A stretch of DNA of 64,000 nucleotides from Gallionellaceae bacterium. Its GTDB lineage: Bacteria; Pseudomonadota; Gammaproteobacteria; Burkholderiales; Gallionellaceae. The stretch is taken from positions 1-64,000 of the forward strand of contig JAUQWW010000040.1 of assembly GCA_030834965.1 (NCBI GenBank). The letters run 5' to 3'. The notes beneath the pieces were generated by a model, which saw only the letters and a program-made list of their open reading frames with translations, did no database searches and was not told the DNA's origin. Positions 46,640 to 54,621 of this stretch are shown in pieces. Position 1 is the first letter of the stretch, and every line of letters begins with the position of its first letter. The translations under genes and the position numbers were made by a program.

Positions 46640-46669
46640 ATCCTATTCGGCCAAGGGTTATCCCGTCAA
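46640..46669 (-). promoter_or_regulatory. Predicted promoter of the tracrRNA
   Basis: Minus strand: TTGACG (46664-46669), 18-base spacer, TAGGAT (46640-46645). This would start the RNA near 46633, shortly before the anti-repeat. It lies in the gap between the tracrRNA and cas9, which must also hold the cas9 promoter. Confidence 0.6.
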
Positions 46670-46717
46670 GCGATTCGGCATAGAATGGCCGCTCCAACAA
46701 GAAAAATGGAGAAAATC

Positions 46718-49700
46718 GTGCTGCAAAAGATGCGCTATCGTTTAGCCCTCGATTTGGGATCAACCTCTCTCGGCTGGGCCATGCTGCGGCTCAACGCCAA
46801 CAATGAGCCGTGCGCCGTCATCAAGGCTGGAGTGCGCATCTTCTCGGATGGTCGGGAACCTGCTGGAAAAGGGCAAATCGGCGCATCATTGGCGGCAATT
46901 CGCCGAGAGAAACGTCAAGCACGCCGCCGCCGCGACCGTTTGCTGAAGCGTAAGGCGCGCATGATGCGCACGCTCATCGAACACGGCTTCTTCCCGGCCG
47001 ACGAAGCCCAACGCAAAGCGCTGGAGACACTGAACCCCTACACCCTGCGCGCCAAAGGGCTGGATGAACCGCTGATACCCGGAGAATTCGCCCGCGCCCT
47101 GTTCCACATCAATCAGCGGCGCGGCTTCAAGAGTAACCGCAAGACAGACAAGAAAGAAAACGACAGCGGCGCGCTGAAATCCGCTATCAAGAAAGTGCAT
47201 GAAACGCTCGCCGCAGAAAATTGCCGCACCATCGGAGAATGGCTCCACAAACGCGACATTGCCGGGCAACCCGTGCGCGCCCGTTACCGCCAGGAAAAAA
47301 TCGCCAAAGAAGATGGCAAGAGCAAAATCAACAAGTATTACGACCTCTACATAGACCGCGGCATGATCGAGCACGAGTTTGACGAGTTATGGAAAAAACA
47401 GAACGAACTCAATCCTCTCCTGTTCAACGAAAAGGCGCGCGCCGACCTGAAAGATGTGCTGTTATTCCAGCGCAAACTCAAGCCGGTCAAGGCCGGGCGC
47501 TGCACCTTCATGCCGGAAGAAGAGCGCGCACCGCTCGCTTTGCCCAGCACGCAACGGTTCCGCATGTATCAGGAAGTGAACAACCTGCGCATCTTGCGCG
47601 AAGGGCTAAAGGAAGAACCGCTGACACTCAAGCAGCGTGACGATCTGATTGCCGCACTGGAAGAAAAGAGCAAACTCTCATTCACGCAGATCAAGAAACT
47701 GCTCGGCGTGGGTGGGGCCGTACAGTTCAACTTTGAAGACCCGAAACGGCAGGAACTCAAAGGCAACACCACCAGTGCCATTCTGGGCAAGGCCGAACAC
47801 TTCGGCGCTGCGTGGTTCAAATTCGATGAAGCAAAGCAGGATGCCATCGTGATGAATTTGGTCAAGGAAGAGAACGAAGCAGAACTCATCCGCTTGCTGC
47901 AGGACGGGACCAGCGTTGACGAGCAGCATGCCGAAGCAATTGCCAATGCCAGCCTGCCTGAAGGTTACGGCAGCCTGTGCGAAAAAGCGCTGGCGCGCAT
48001 CCTGCCGGAACTGAAGCGCGAGGTCATTACCTACGACAAAGCTGCCACGCTGGCGGGTTTTCACCATAGTCAGTTGAACGATAATCAGGAAATCGCCGGA
48101 CACACGTTCCCGTTCGAGCGCGTCAACACCGAAACGAGCGAAATCAAAACCGTCCATCTCTTTCACGAACTACCCTACTACGGTGAAGCGCTGCAACGCC
48201 ATGTCGGTTTCGGCAGCGGCAAACCGGAAGACGTGCCGGAAAAGCGTTACGGCAAGATCGCCAACCCAACCGTGCACATCGGCCTGAACCAGGTGCGACT
48301 GGTGGTAAACGCCCTGATCAAGCGCTACGGCCACCCCAGCGAAATCATCGTCGAGCTGGCGCGCGAACTGAAGCAAAGCCGCGAGCAGCGCAAGGAAGAA
48401 CACGAGCGCCAGGCTGAAAACCAGAAACGCAATACCCGCCTGCGTGCCGACATCGCCAGCACATTGAAGATCAGCGAAGAACGGGTATCGCGCGACGACA
48501 TCGAGAAAATGATCCTGTGGGAAGAGTTGAGCCGCAACGTGGCGGATCGCCGCTGCCCCTATTCCGGCGCGCAGATCGGCATCGCGATGCTGCTCTCCGA
48601 CGAAGTGGAGATCGAACACATCCTGCCCTTCTCGCAAACACTGGACGACAGCCTCAACAACAAAACCGTGGCTATGCGCCAGGCGAACCGCATCAAAGGC
48701 AACCGCACGCCTTGGGAGGCGCGCAACGACTTTGCCACACAGGGATGGAAGCAGGAGGACATGCTGGCAAGGGCAGAGCAGATGCCCAAGTCCAAGCGCT
48801 ATCGCTTTGCTGAGAACGGCTACCAGCGCTGGCTCAAGGACGACAAAGGCTTTCTTGCACGCGCCCTGAACGATACGCGCCACTTGAGCAAGGTCGCTTT
48901 TGAATATCTCAAACTCGTCTGTCCCGATACGCGCGTCATCCCGGGCCGCATGACGGCCATGTTGCGCGCCAAGTTCGGACTTAACGATGTGCTGGGGCTG
49001 CATGGCGAGAAGAACCGCAACGATCACCGCCACCACGCCGTCGATGCCTGCGTGATTGGCGTGACCGACCAAGGTCTGCTGCAACACTTCGCCAAGGCAA
49101 GTGCCAGCGCGCGTGAGCGGCAGCTCAACCGCCTGGTGGAATCCATGCCGCTGCCTTGGGACAGTTATCGGGAGCATGTGCAACGGGCGGTCGAGCGAAT
49201 TTGGGTGAGCCACAAGCCAGACCATAGCCACGAGGGCGCAATGCACAACGACACCGCTTATGGTTTGCGCGAGAACGGCAAAGTCGTTACGCATAAAACG
49301 GTGGGCGGCGTGCGAGAACGCAATGAGGAAAATCTTAAGGTTATTGAAATGACTTGCGCCAAAACCAATGAGCGGCATGGTTTGTTGCCGGACGGCCAAC
49401 CAAAACCCTACAAGGGCTACAAAGGCGACAGCAACTATTGCATCGAAATCGTACGCAATGAAAAAGGCAGATGGGGAGGGGAGGTTATTTCCACGTTTGA
49501 TGCTTACCAGATAGCAAGGCAGCATGGCATAGAGCGGCTACGTCATCCGAAATTGAGTGTGAGCGAAAAACCATTGGTAATGCGATTAACTAAATTCGAC
49601 TATGTAAGACTAGACACTGATGGAACCACCCGCACCTTCCAGATTGCCTCAATAAACTCTGCAGGGCGTTTAACGTTATCCAATCATCTAGAAGCAAACA

Positions 49701-49837
49701 CCGATGCCAGAAATAGGGATAAAGACGGCGATTGGCGATATACCTATAAACAAGCAGGTTCGCTCCAATCAGCAAAGGCACGACGGGTTTCAGTCTCACC
49801 CATCGGCGAAATCCGCGATTCCGGTTTCAAGGAATAG
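46718..49837 (+). CDS. cas9: CRISPR-associated endonuclease Cas9, type II-C
   Basis: RNA-guided double-strand DNA nuclease, about 1,039 residues, small as expected for subtype II-C. RuvC-I Asp12 in LALDLGSTSLGWAM, an Arg-rich bridge helix (RREKRQARRRRDRLLKRKAR), RuvC-II Glu546 in IIVELAREL, HNH His634 in EVEIEHILPFS with the CPYSG Cys before it, and RuvC-III in NDHRHHAVDA (His772/773, Asp776): all catalytic residues are present. The C-terminal PAM-interacting region is intact. Start is uncertain: GTG 46718 has GGAG six bases upstream; ATG 46706 and ATG 46730 are in frame. Followed by cas1 after five bases. Confidence 0.97.
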   Translation: MLQKMRYRLALDLGSTSLGWAMLRLNANNEPCAVIKAGVRIFSDGREPAGKGQIGASLAAIRREKRQARRRRDRLLKRKARMMRTLIEHGFFPADEAQRKALETLNPYTLRAKGLDEPLIPGEFARALFHINQRRGFKSNRKTDKKENDSGALKSAIKKVHETLAAENCRTIGEWLHKRDIAGQPVRARYRQEKIAKEDGKSKINKYYDLYIDRGMIEHEFDELWKKQNELNPLLFNEKARADLKDVLLFQRKLKPVKAGRCTFMPEEERAPLALPSTQRFRMYQEVNNLRILREGLKEEPLTLKQRDDLIAALEEKSKLSFTQIKKLLGVGGAVQFNFEDPKRQELKGNTTSAILGKAEHFGAAWFKFDEAKQDAIVMNLVKEENEAELIRLLQDGTSVDEQHAEAIANASLPEGYGSLCEKALARILPELKREVITYDKAATLAGFHHSQLNDNQEIAGHTFPFERVNTETSEIKTVHLFHELPYYGEALQRHVGFGSGKPEDVPEKRYGKIANPTVHIGLNQVRLVVNALIKRYGHPSEIIVELARELKQSREQRKEEHERQAENQKRNTRLRADIASTLKISEERVSRDDIEKMILWEELSRNVADRRCPYSGAQIGIAMLLSDEVEIEHILPFSQTLDDSLNNKTVAMRQANRIKGNRTPWEARNDFATQGWKQEDMLARAEQMPKSKRYRFAENGYQRWLKDDKGFLARALNDTRHLSKVAFEYLKLVCPDTRVIPGRMTAMLRAKFGLNDVLGLHGEKNRNDHRHHAVDACVIGVTDQGLLQHFAKASASARERQLNRLVESMPLPWDSYREHVQRAVERIWVSHKPDHSHEGAMHNDTAYGLRENGKVVTHKTVGGVRERNEENLKVIEMTCAKTNERHGLLPDGQPKPYKGYKGDSNYCIEIVRNEKGRWGGEVISTFDAYQIARQHGIERLRHPKLSVSEKPLVMRLTKFDYVRLDTDGTTRTFQIASINSAGRLTLSNHLEANTDARNRDKDGDWRYTYKQAGSLQSAKARRVSVSPIGEIRDSGFKE

Positions 49838-49842
49838 GCACG

Positions 49843-50772
49843 ATGATAGGCCGCATCGTCGAAGTAGCAGATGACAAGCGGCATTTGTTCCTGTCTCGTG
49901 GCTTTCTGGTGGTGCAGGACACCGAGGGCGAGCGCAAAGAGTTGGGGCAGGTGCCGGTGGATGACATCGCTGCCGTCATCGCCAATGCGCACGGGCTGAG
50001 CTACACCAATAACCTGCTGGTGGCGCTGGCCGAACGCTGCGCTCCCTTTGTGCTGTGTGCCGCCAATCACAACGCCGTCGGCATGGTGCTGCCCATCGAA
50101 GGCAACTACCAGCAGGCCAAGCGTTACGATGCGCAGATTGCAGCCACCCAGCCGCTCGTCAAGCGGCTGTGGGCAGAGATCGTAAAATCTAAACTCCAGC
50201 AGCAGGCTGCAGCGCTGGAAGCTGCGGGCGCCTCGCATGTGCCACTGCAAGCCTTGGTGCGCAAGGTCCGCTCCGGTGATCCTGACAATTTTGAGGCGCA
50301 AGGCGCACGCCGCTACTGGGGGTTACTGTTCGGCGACAGCTTCAGGCGCGAACAAAACGGCGATGGCTTGAATGCCCTGCTCAATTACGGCTATACCGTC
50401 TTGCGCGCCGCCACCGCCCGTGCCGTGGTCGCGGCTGGCTTGCACCCCACGATCGGCATGCACCACAGCAACGAAGGCAACGCCATGCGGCTGGTGGATG
50501 ACCTGATGGAACCCTTCCGCCCCGTGATCGACCTCAAGGTCTGGCAACTGAACAAACAAGGCGAAAGCGAAGTGACACCAGAAACCAAGCGAGCCCTGGT
50601 GCACACGCTCTATGACGACATGCAGACCAGCGCAGGGGCGACACCTGTCATGGTCTGTACGCAAAAACTTGCCACCTCGCTGGCTCAAGTCTTCATGGGC
50701 GAAAGAGACAAGCTTGATCTGCCCTTGCCGGGTTTGCCCATCAGCCTGGCCGCCTCATTGCAAGTCGACTGA
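49843..50772 (+). CDS. cas1: CRISPR integrase Cas1, type II
   Basis: 309-residue spacer-integration nuclease. Metal ligands are visible: Glu in NFEAQGARRYW, His in GMHHSNEGN and the acidic residues in RLVDDLMEPFRPVID. Normal length for II-C Cas1. Six bases separate it from cas2. No cas4 or csn2 is present, which fits II-C. Confidence 0.97.
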   Translation: MIGRIVEVADDKRHLFLSRGFLVVQDTEGERKELGQVPVDDIAAVIANAHGLSYTNNLLVALAERCAPFVLCAANHNAVGMVLPIEGNYQQAKRYDAQIAATQPLVKRLWAEIVKSKLQQQAAALEAAGASHVPLQALVRKVRSGDPDNFEAQGARRYWGLLFGDSFRREQNGDGLNALLNYGYTVLRAATARAVVAAGLHPTIGMHHSNEGNAMRLVDDLMEPFRPVIDLKVWQLNKQGESEVTPETKRALVHTLYDDMQTSAGATPVMVCTQKLATSLAQVFMGERDKLDLPLPGLPISLAASLQVD

Positions 50773-50778
50773 AGCAAC

Positions 50779-51105
50779 ATGCTTTCGGGATACCGCCTGA
50801 TGTGGATCGTCGTCATGTTCGATTTGCCGGTGGTGGAAAAAGCCGAACGCAAGGCCGCCACGGTTTTTCGCAACGCCTTGCTGGACATGGGTTTCGAGAT
50901 GGCACAGTTCTCGGTTTACATGCGATTCTGCAACAGCCAGGCGCAAATAGACACCTATTGCACCATGGTGGAAAAGTGTTTGCCTGCCGGCGGCAAAGTG
51001 AATATCCTTCAATTCACCGACAAGCAATACGAACGCATCATCACCTTCAACGGAAAATCCAAACAGGCCGCCAATAAATCACCCGACCAATTCAATCTTT
51101 TCTGA
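50779..51105 (+). CDS. cas2: CRISPR-associated protein Cas2
   Basis: 108-residue ferredoxin-fold partner of Cas1. LMWIVVMFDLPVVEKAERKAAT contains the conserved Asp after the first strand; the VNILQFTDKQYERIITFNG segment is typical of type II Cas2. Last gene of the cas operon, followed by a hairpin terminator and the array. Confidence 0.96.
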   Translation: MLSGYRLMWIVVMFDLPVVEKAERKAATVFRNALLDMGFEMAQFSVYMRFCNSQAQIDTYCTMVEKCLPAGGKVNILQFTDKQYERIITFNGKSKQAANKSPDQFNLF

Positions 51106-51129
51106 TGGAAACACGTATTTCTAATCGCC

Positions 51130-51170
51130 AAAAACACAACAACCGCCTGACGAATCAGGCGGTTGTTGTG
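51130..51170 (-). terminator. Terminator between cas2 and the CRISPR array
   Basis: Perfect 16-bp stem (51135-51150 with 51155-51170) and 4-nt loop, followed on the minus strand by TTTTT (51130-51134). It would end minus-strand array transcripts 6 bases after the last repeat, and may also end the cas operon on plus. Confidence 0.88.
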
Positions 51171-51175
51171 CTGCG

Positions 51176-52200
51176 AGTTTAGCAGATTGGGATTTGTGCT
51201 CTGGCCGGAACAGTGATGATAAACAAGAGTGCAGCGGGTACAGTTTAGCAGATTGGGATTTGTGCTCTGGCCGGAACAACGATTTAATTTCCGCGCGCGG
51301 CTTAATCAGTTTAGCAGATTGGGATTTGTGCTCTGGCCGGAACGCCATCAAGATTCTTAAAACCGTCAATTACAGTTTAGCAGATTGGGATTTGTGCTCT
51401 GGCCGGAACGGAACAGTCGGATCGTTGCCGCTGAATGTTAGTTTAGCAGATTGGGATTTGTGCTCTGGCCGGAACTCCTGCCTTTAGCCAGTATCGTGCT
51501 GCTAAAGTTTAGCAGATTGGGATTTGTGCTCTGGCCGGAACGTGGCGTCTGCAACACTGAATGTTTGCGTTAGTTTAGCAGATTGGGATTTGTGCTCTGG
51601 CCGGAACACTGACAACAGGGGCAGTATTTGCAAATGGAGTTTAGCAGATTGGGATTTGTGCTCTGGCCGGAACGGCTGGGGTACAGGCAGAATTCAACGG
51701 GAGAGTTTAGCAGATTGGGATTTGTGCTCTGGCCGGAACGTCGACGGTGGCGTTGTAACCTCTATCACAAGTTTAGCAGATTGGGATTTGTGCTCTGGCC
51801 GGAACTGCGGATTGCGCCTTGATGATTTCAGCTTGAGTTTAGCAGATTGGGATTTGTGCTCTGGCCGGAACCAGTTCCAGTTTAACAACTGTGCCGCTGC
51901 TAGTTTAGCAGATTGGGATTTGTGCTCTGGCCGGAACCGTTACAACCATCACCACTTGCGTAGTCGAGTTTAGCAGATTGGGATTTGTGCTCTGGCCGGA
52001 ACTATAACAAGGCGCAGGAAATGCTCGACCATAGTTTAGCAGATTGGGATTTGTGCTCTGGCCGGAACCTCGCGTGCGTGCGCCCGCATTACGCGGGTAG
52101 TTTAGCAGATTGGGATTTGTGCTCTGGCCGGAACCTCACCGCGCGTGGTGTGCTCTGCCACTACAGTTTAGCAGATTGGGATTTGTGCTCTGGCCGGAAC
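51176..52200 (-). CRISPR. Type II-C CRISPR array, 16 repeats and 15 spacers
   Basis: Sixteen 36-nt repeats, apparently identical, start at 51176, 51242, 51308, 51374, 51440, 51506, 51572, 51638, 51704, 51770, 51836, 51902, 51967, 52033, 52099 and 52165. Spacers are 30 nt, except the one at 51938-51966, which is 29 nt. Read on the minus strand the repeat begins GTTCCGG and ends TGCTAAACT. The anti-repeat in the tracrRNA and the left-hand terminator show that the minus strand is the crRNA strand. The last nine bases resemble the extended -10 motif TGnTACAAT found at the end of Neisseria II-C repeats. No degenerate end repeat is seen. Confidence 0.98.
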
Positions 52201-52202
52201 AA

Positions 52203-52245
52203 GACGCTGGAGTGAGATGCCCGCAAGGGGCATCACTCCAGCGTC
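52203..52245. repeat. Long hairpin abutting the leader-side repeat
   Basis: GACGCTGGAGTG and its complement form the outer stem; with the inner GATGCCC/GGGCATC arm the total is about 19 bp with one bulge and a short loop. It starts two bases after the rightmost repeat, where a leader would be expected. Confidence 0.75.
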
Positions 52246-52319
52246 GCGCTCCGCGCGGCTTGGTAGAAAATGAGCACCTCCACCCATCGCGGAATACTCG
52301 CGCGATACTCTCCGTCCTC

Positions 52320-52649
52320 TATGGCCTCTACGTCGCCCGCGGGTTCGTCTCCGCCCACCTCGCCAACCAGACCGGCTTCGGCGAAGAAGACCTCGAATTA
52401 CTGTGGCAATCGCTCGTCAGCATGTTAGAACACCACAGCTCCGCCGCGCGTGACGAAATGATGACGCGCGGACTATACGTATTCAAGCATGATAGCGAGT
52501 TGGGCAACACTCCCACGCGCAGCCTATTCGCCCGCATCCAACTCACACTCACCGATGGCATTGCCGTACCGCGCGATTTCTCGGACTATACTGTTTCCGT
52601 CGTGGAGGATGCGATGCCTTCCGTTGTAGCTCTTATCAGGAGGTGCTGA
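52320..52649 (+). pseudogene. 3' remnant of a type I-C cas7 (csd2) gene
   Basis: The frame reads YGLYVARGFVSAHLANQTGF, then EEDLELLWQSL, SAARDEMMTRGLYVFKHDSELGN and DYTVSV, which is the C-terminal third of a Cas7c/Csd2 protein, the backbone subunit of the type I-C Cascade. About 110 residues remain of roughly 290. The 5' part is gone: upstream the frame runs into the hairpin and the CRISPR repeats. No other type I-C gene is in the window. Confidence 0.8.
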
Positions 52650-52650
52650 A

Positions 52651-52935
52651 ATGGAATGGCGCAACCGTGTTGTCTCCAACCCTGAAATTCTGGTGGGCAA
52701 ACCCACCATTAAGGGAACCAGGATTTCCGTTGAGTTGATTTTGGGCTGGCTGGCGAATGGCTGGACGTTCGAGCAGATTCTGGAATCCTATCCAAACATC
52801 ACTCGCGAAGACATTGTGGCTGCATTGGCCTTTGCCGCCGAACGGCTGCACGAGGAGGATACATTCCGCTGCCGAAGCTTGTCGAAGGCCGGATGTAGCG
52901 CCCGCGCCTTGGCGCAGGCAAAGATTGAAACATAG
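52651..52935 (+). CDS. DUF433-family antitoxin, probably with frameshifted C-terminus
   Basis: 94 residues. The first 70 (RNRVVSNPEILVGKPTIKGTRISVELIL, GWTFEQILESYPNITREDIVAAL) form the DUF433 winged-helix domain, usually an antitoxin of a PIN-like (DUF5615) toxin. AGGAGG precedes the ATG. After HEED the sequence FRCRSLSKAGCSARALAQ is unlike the family; the +1 frame from about 52856 reads YIPLPKLVEGRM then stop, which looks like the proper end. No toxin gene follows. Confidence 0.75.
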   Translation: MEWRNRVVSNPEILVGKPTIKGTRISVELILGWLANGWTFEQILESYPNITREDIVAALAFAAERLHEEDTFRCRSLSKAGCSARALAQAKIET

Positions 52936-52953
52936 GCAAATTTCTACTGCTGC

Positions 52954-54621
52954 TCAGAGCAGGCTCGCAACCAGCTGAAAGTGCACTTGGTAGTTGCGCG
53001 GGGCGAGCGGCACGTCGGTGAGTCCATAGCCGAAGGTCGCGCGCGCGTATACGCGCTTGTCCAGCACTGCCTGGAGGCCCCAGCCGATGCCGGTAAGGCG
53101 ATCCTCCGAGGACAGCGCCGAATTGGGGGCGCGGAACGGTTTGACGCGGCCGTGATCTGCAAAGAAGAAGCCGGTGGCGGTAAATTCACGGGATTCAAGT
53201 GACCGATTGGTGAGCGGGTGGTGCAATTCGAGATTCACTGCGTATCCCTTGTCGCCGGCATACGTGCCGACCGTGTAACCGCGCACGCTGCCCTCGCCGC
53301 CCAGGAAGAACTGCTCGCTCGAGGCGAGGTTCCGTTCACCGGTCGCTTGCCACACCAGGCTGCCGCGGAACGACAGTCCGTTGCCAAGTTCGCGGTTATA
53401 GCGCACGGCGCCACGATCGATGCCGAAACGCGTGCGGTCGACCACCGTTGCCTGCCCCCAGTAGCGCGCATAATTCGCGAACCAGAAGTTCCTTTGGTCC
53501 GAGGCCTGCACCTCCGCACCCAGGCTGTGGTCGCTGCTGTCGGTCCGCTGCAGGAACACGCCGTCGATCCAGTTCGAGCTGGAGCGTTTTTTTGCACCCG
53601 CAAGCACGTCCAGCTGCGCGCGCGCGCCGACGTAGGCGGGCTGGCGCAGCGACAGCACGTTGGCATTTGATTCGCCGGTGATCTTGAGGGTCGCCAGTGG
53701 CCCGTCGATGATTTGGGTCAGGTCGCGGTAATGGGTTAGGTTCAGGCGTCCGCCCCAGGTATTGATCGGAAACCCATAGCCGTAAGAAAGGCTCTCCTGC
53801 CCTTCCGCCTTGGTCAGGGACAGAGCGAGATCGTCGCGAAACCCCAGGAGACTGCGGTTGAGGTAGCTGATCCCGCCGCGCCATTCCCCCGTGGACTCGC
53901 TGCCGAAATTATCCAGCGCCAGGCGCAGTTCGTGCCGCGGCGGCTCGGTGACAGCCACGTGCAGGTCTGTGGTGGCGAACTCCAGACCGGGCTTGAGTTC
54001 GGCGCGCAACTGCACATCGTTGGAGCGGTTGAAGCGCACCAGGCCCCGCTCGAGACGGTTCAGGTCCACGAGTTCGTTCGGCTTCAGGCGCAATCGCGCG
54101 GTGATGTAATCGGTGCGCGTGGTCGCGTTGCCTTCAATGTTTATCCGGCCGACGCGCCCCTCGATCAGCCGCACGCGGACGATGCCCTCCGAAACATCCT
54201 GCGGGGGGAGCACGGCCACCGCCGTGACGACGCCCTTGGCCCGGTAAAGCGCGTTGACGCGTTCGACCAGTCGCTGCAGGTCGGCGAGCGTAAGGTGCCT
54301 GCCGACGAATTCCATGCCGATCGCCTCGAGCTCGGCTGCGCTCAGGATTGCCGAAGGGGTGAACTGGATTTCCCGCACCGGGAAGCGCACCGCATCCGGC
54401 GCGGCCTGGGCGGAGGGTGCTTCGAGGGCGTCACGCTTGACTGGCTCGCTCGGCGTGAGCCGCTCGCGCTCGGCCTCGCGCCGCCGACGCTCTTCATCGA
54501 TCTGGCGCTGCTGGACCGCCCCGGGATCGGCTGCAGGGGGCACCACTATTTGCTGGGCCATCGCCTGCGCTGAGACAAGAACAGCTGCCACAAACAACGC
54601 TTTTCGGATCATTTCGGGCAC
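52954..54621 (-). CDS. Two-partner secretion transporter, FhaC/ShlB family (TpsB)
   Basis: 555-residue outer-membrane protein: signal peptide ending AMAQQ, an N-terminal plug helix region rich in Arg/Glu (residues about 35-60), two POTRA domains (FPVREIQFTPSAILSAAELEAI and GRVGRINIEGNATTRTDY), and a 16-strand barrel with the conserved LGGEGSVRGY loop (FhaC motif 3). It exports the giant protein encoded just upstream; its ATG lies 13 bases inside that gene, with GGAG as ribosome binding site. Confidence 0.94.
   Translation of the reverse strand: MPEMIRKALFVAAVLVSAQAMAQQIVVPPAADPGAVQQRQIDEERRRREAERERLTPSEPVKRDALEAPSAQAAPDAVRFPVREIQFTPSAILSAAELEAIGMEFVGRHLTLADLQRLVERVNALYRAKGVVTAVAVLPPQDVSEGIVRVRLIEGRVGRINIEGNATTRTDYITARLRLKPNELVDLNRLERGLVRFNRSNDVQLRAELKPGLEFATTDLHVAVTEPPRHELRLALDNFGSESTGEWRGGISYLNRSLLGFRDDLALSLTKAEGQESLSYGYGFPINTWGGRLNLTHYRDLTQIIDGPLATLKITGESNANVLSLRQPAYVGARAQLDVLAGAKKRSSSNWIDGVFLQRTDSSDHSLGAEVQASDQRNFWFANYARYWGQATVVDRTRFGIDRGAVRYNRELGNGLSFRGSLVWQATGERNLASSEQFFLGGEGSVRGYTVGTYAGDKGYAVNLELHHPLTNRSLESREFTATGFFFADHGRVKPFRAPNSALSSEDRLTGIGWGLQAVLDKRVYARATFGYGLTDVPLAPRNYQVHFQLVASLL

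Noticed and set aside
46606-46680. tracrRNA transcribed on the plus strand toward cas9
   Set aside because: The plus strand after the anti-repeat lacks a terminator and nexus-like sequence, whereas the minus strand has both, plus a promoter. The array terminator also favours the minus strand.
46532-46717. Longer Cas9 start near 46532
   Set aside because: It would read through the tracrRNA and its promoter and add over 60 non-family residues.
51176-52200. Self-targeting spacers within this window
   Set aside because: Reading the spacers against the nearby genes by eye gave no convincing match; a full search against the genome was not possible.
51194-52215. Plus-strand frames with repeated SLADWDLCSGRN units
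   Set aside because: They are translations of the CRISPR repeat with its 66-base period, not genes.
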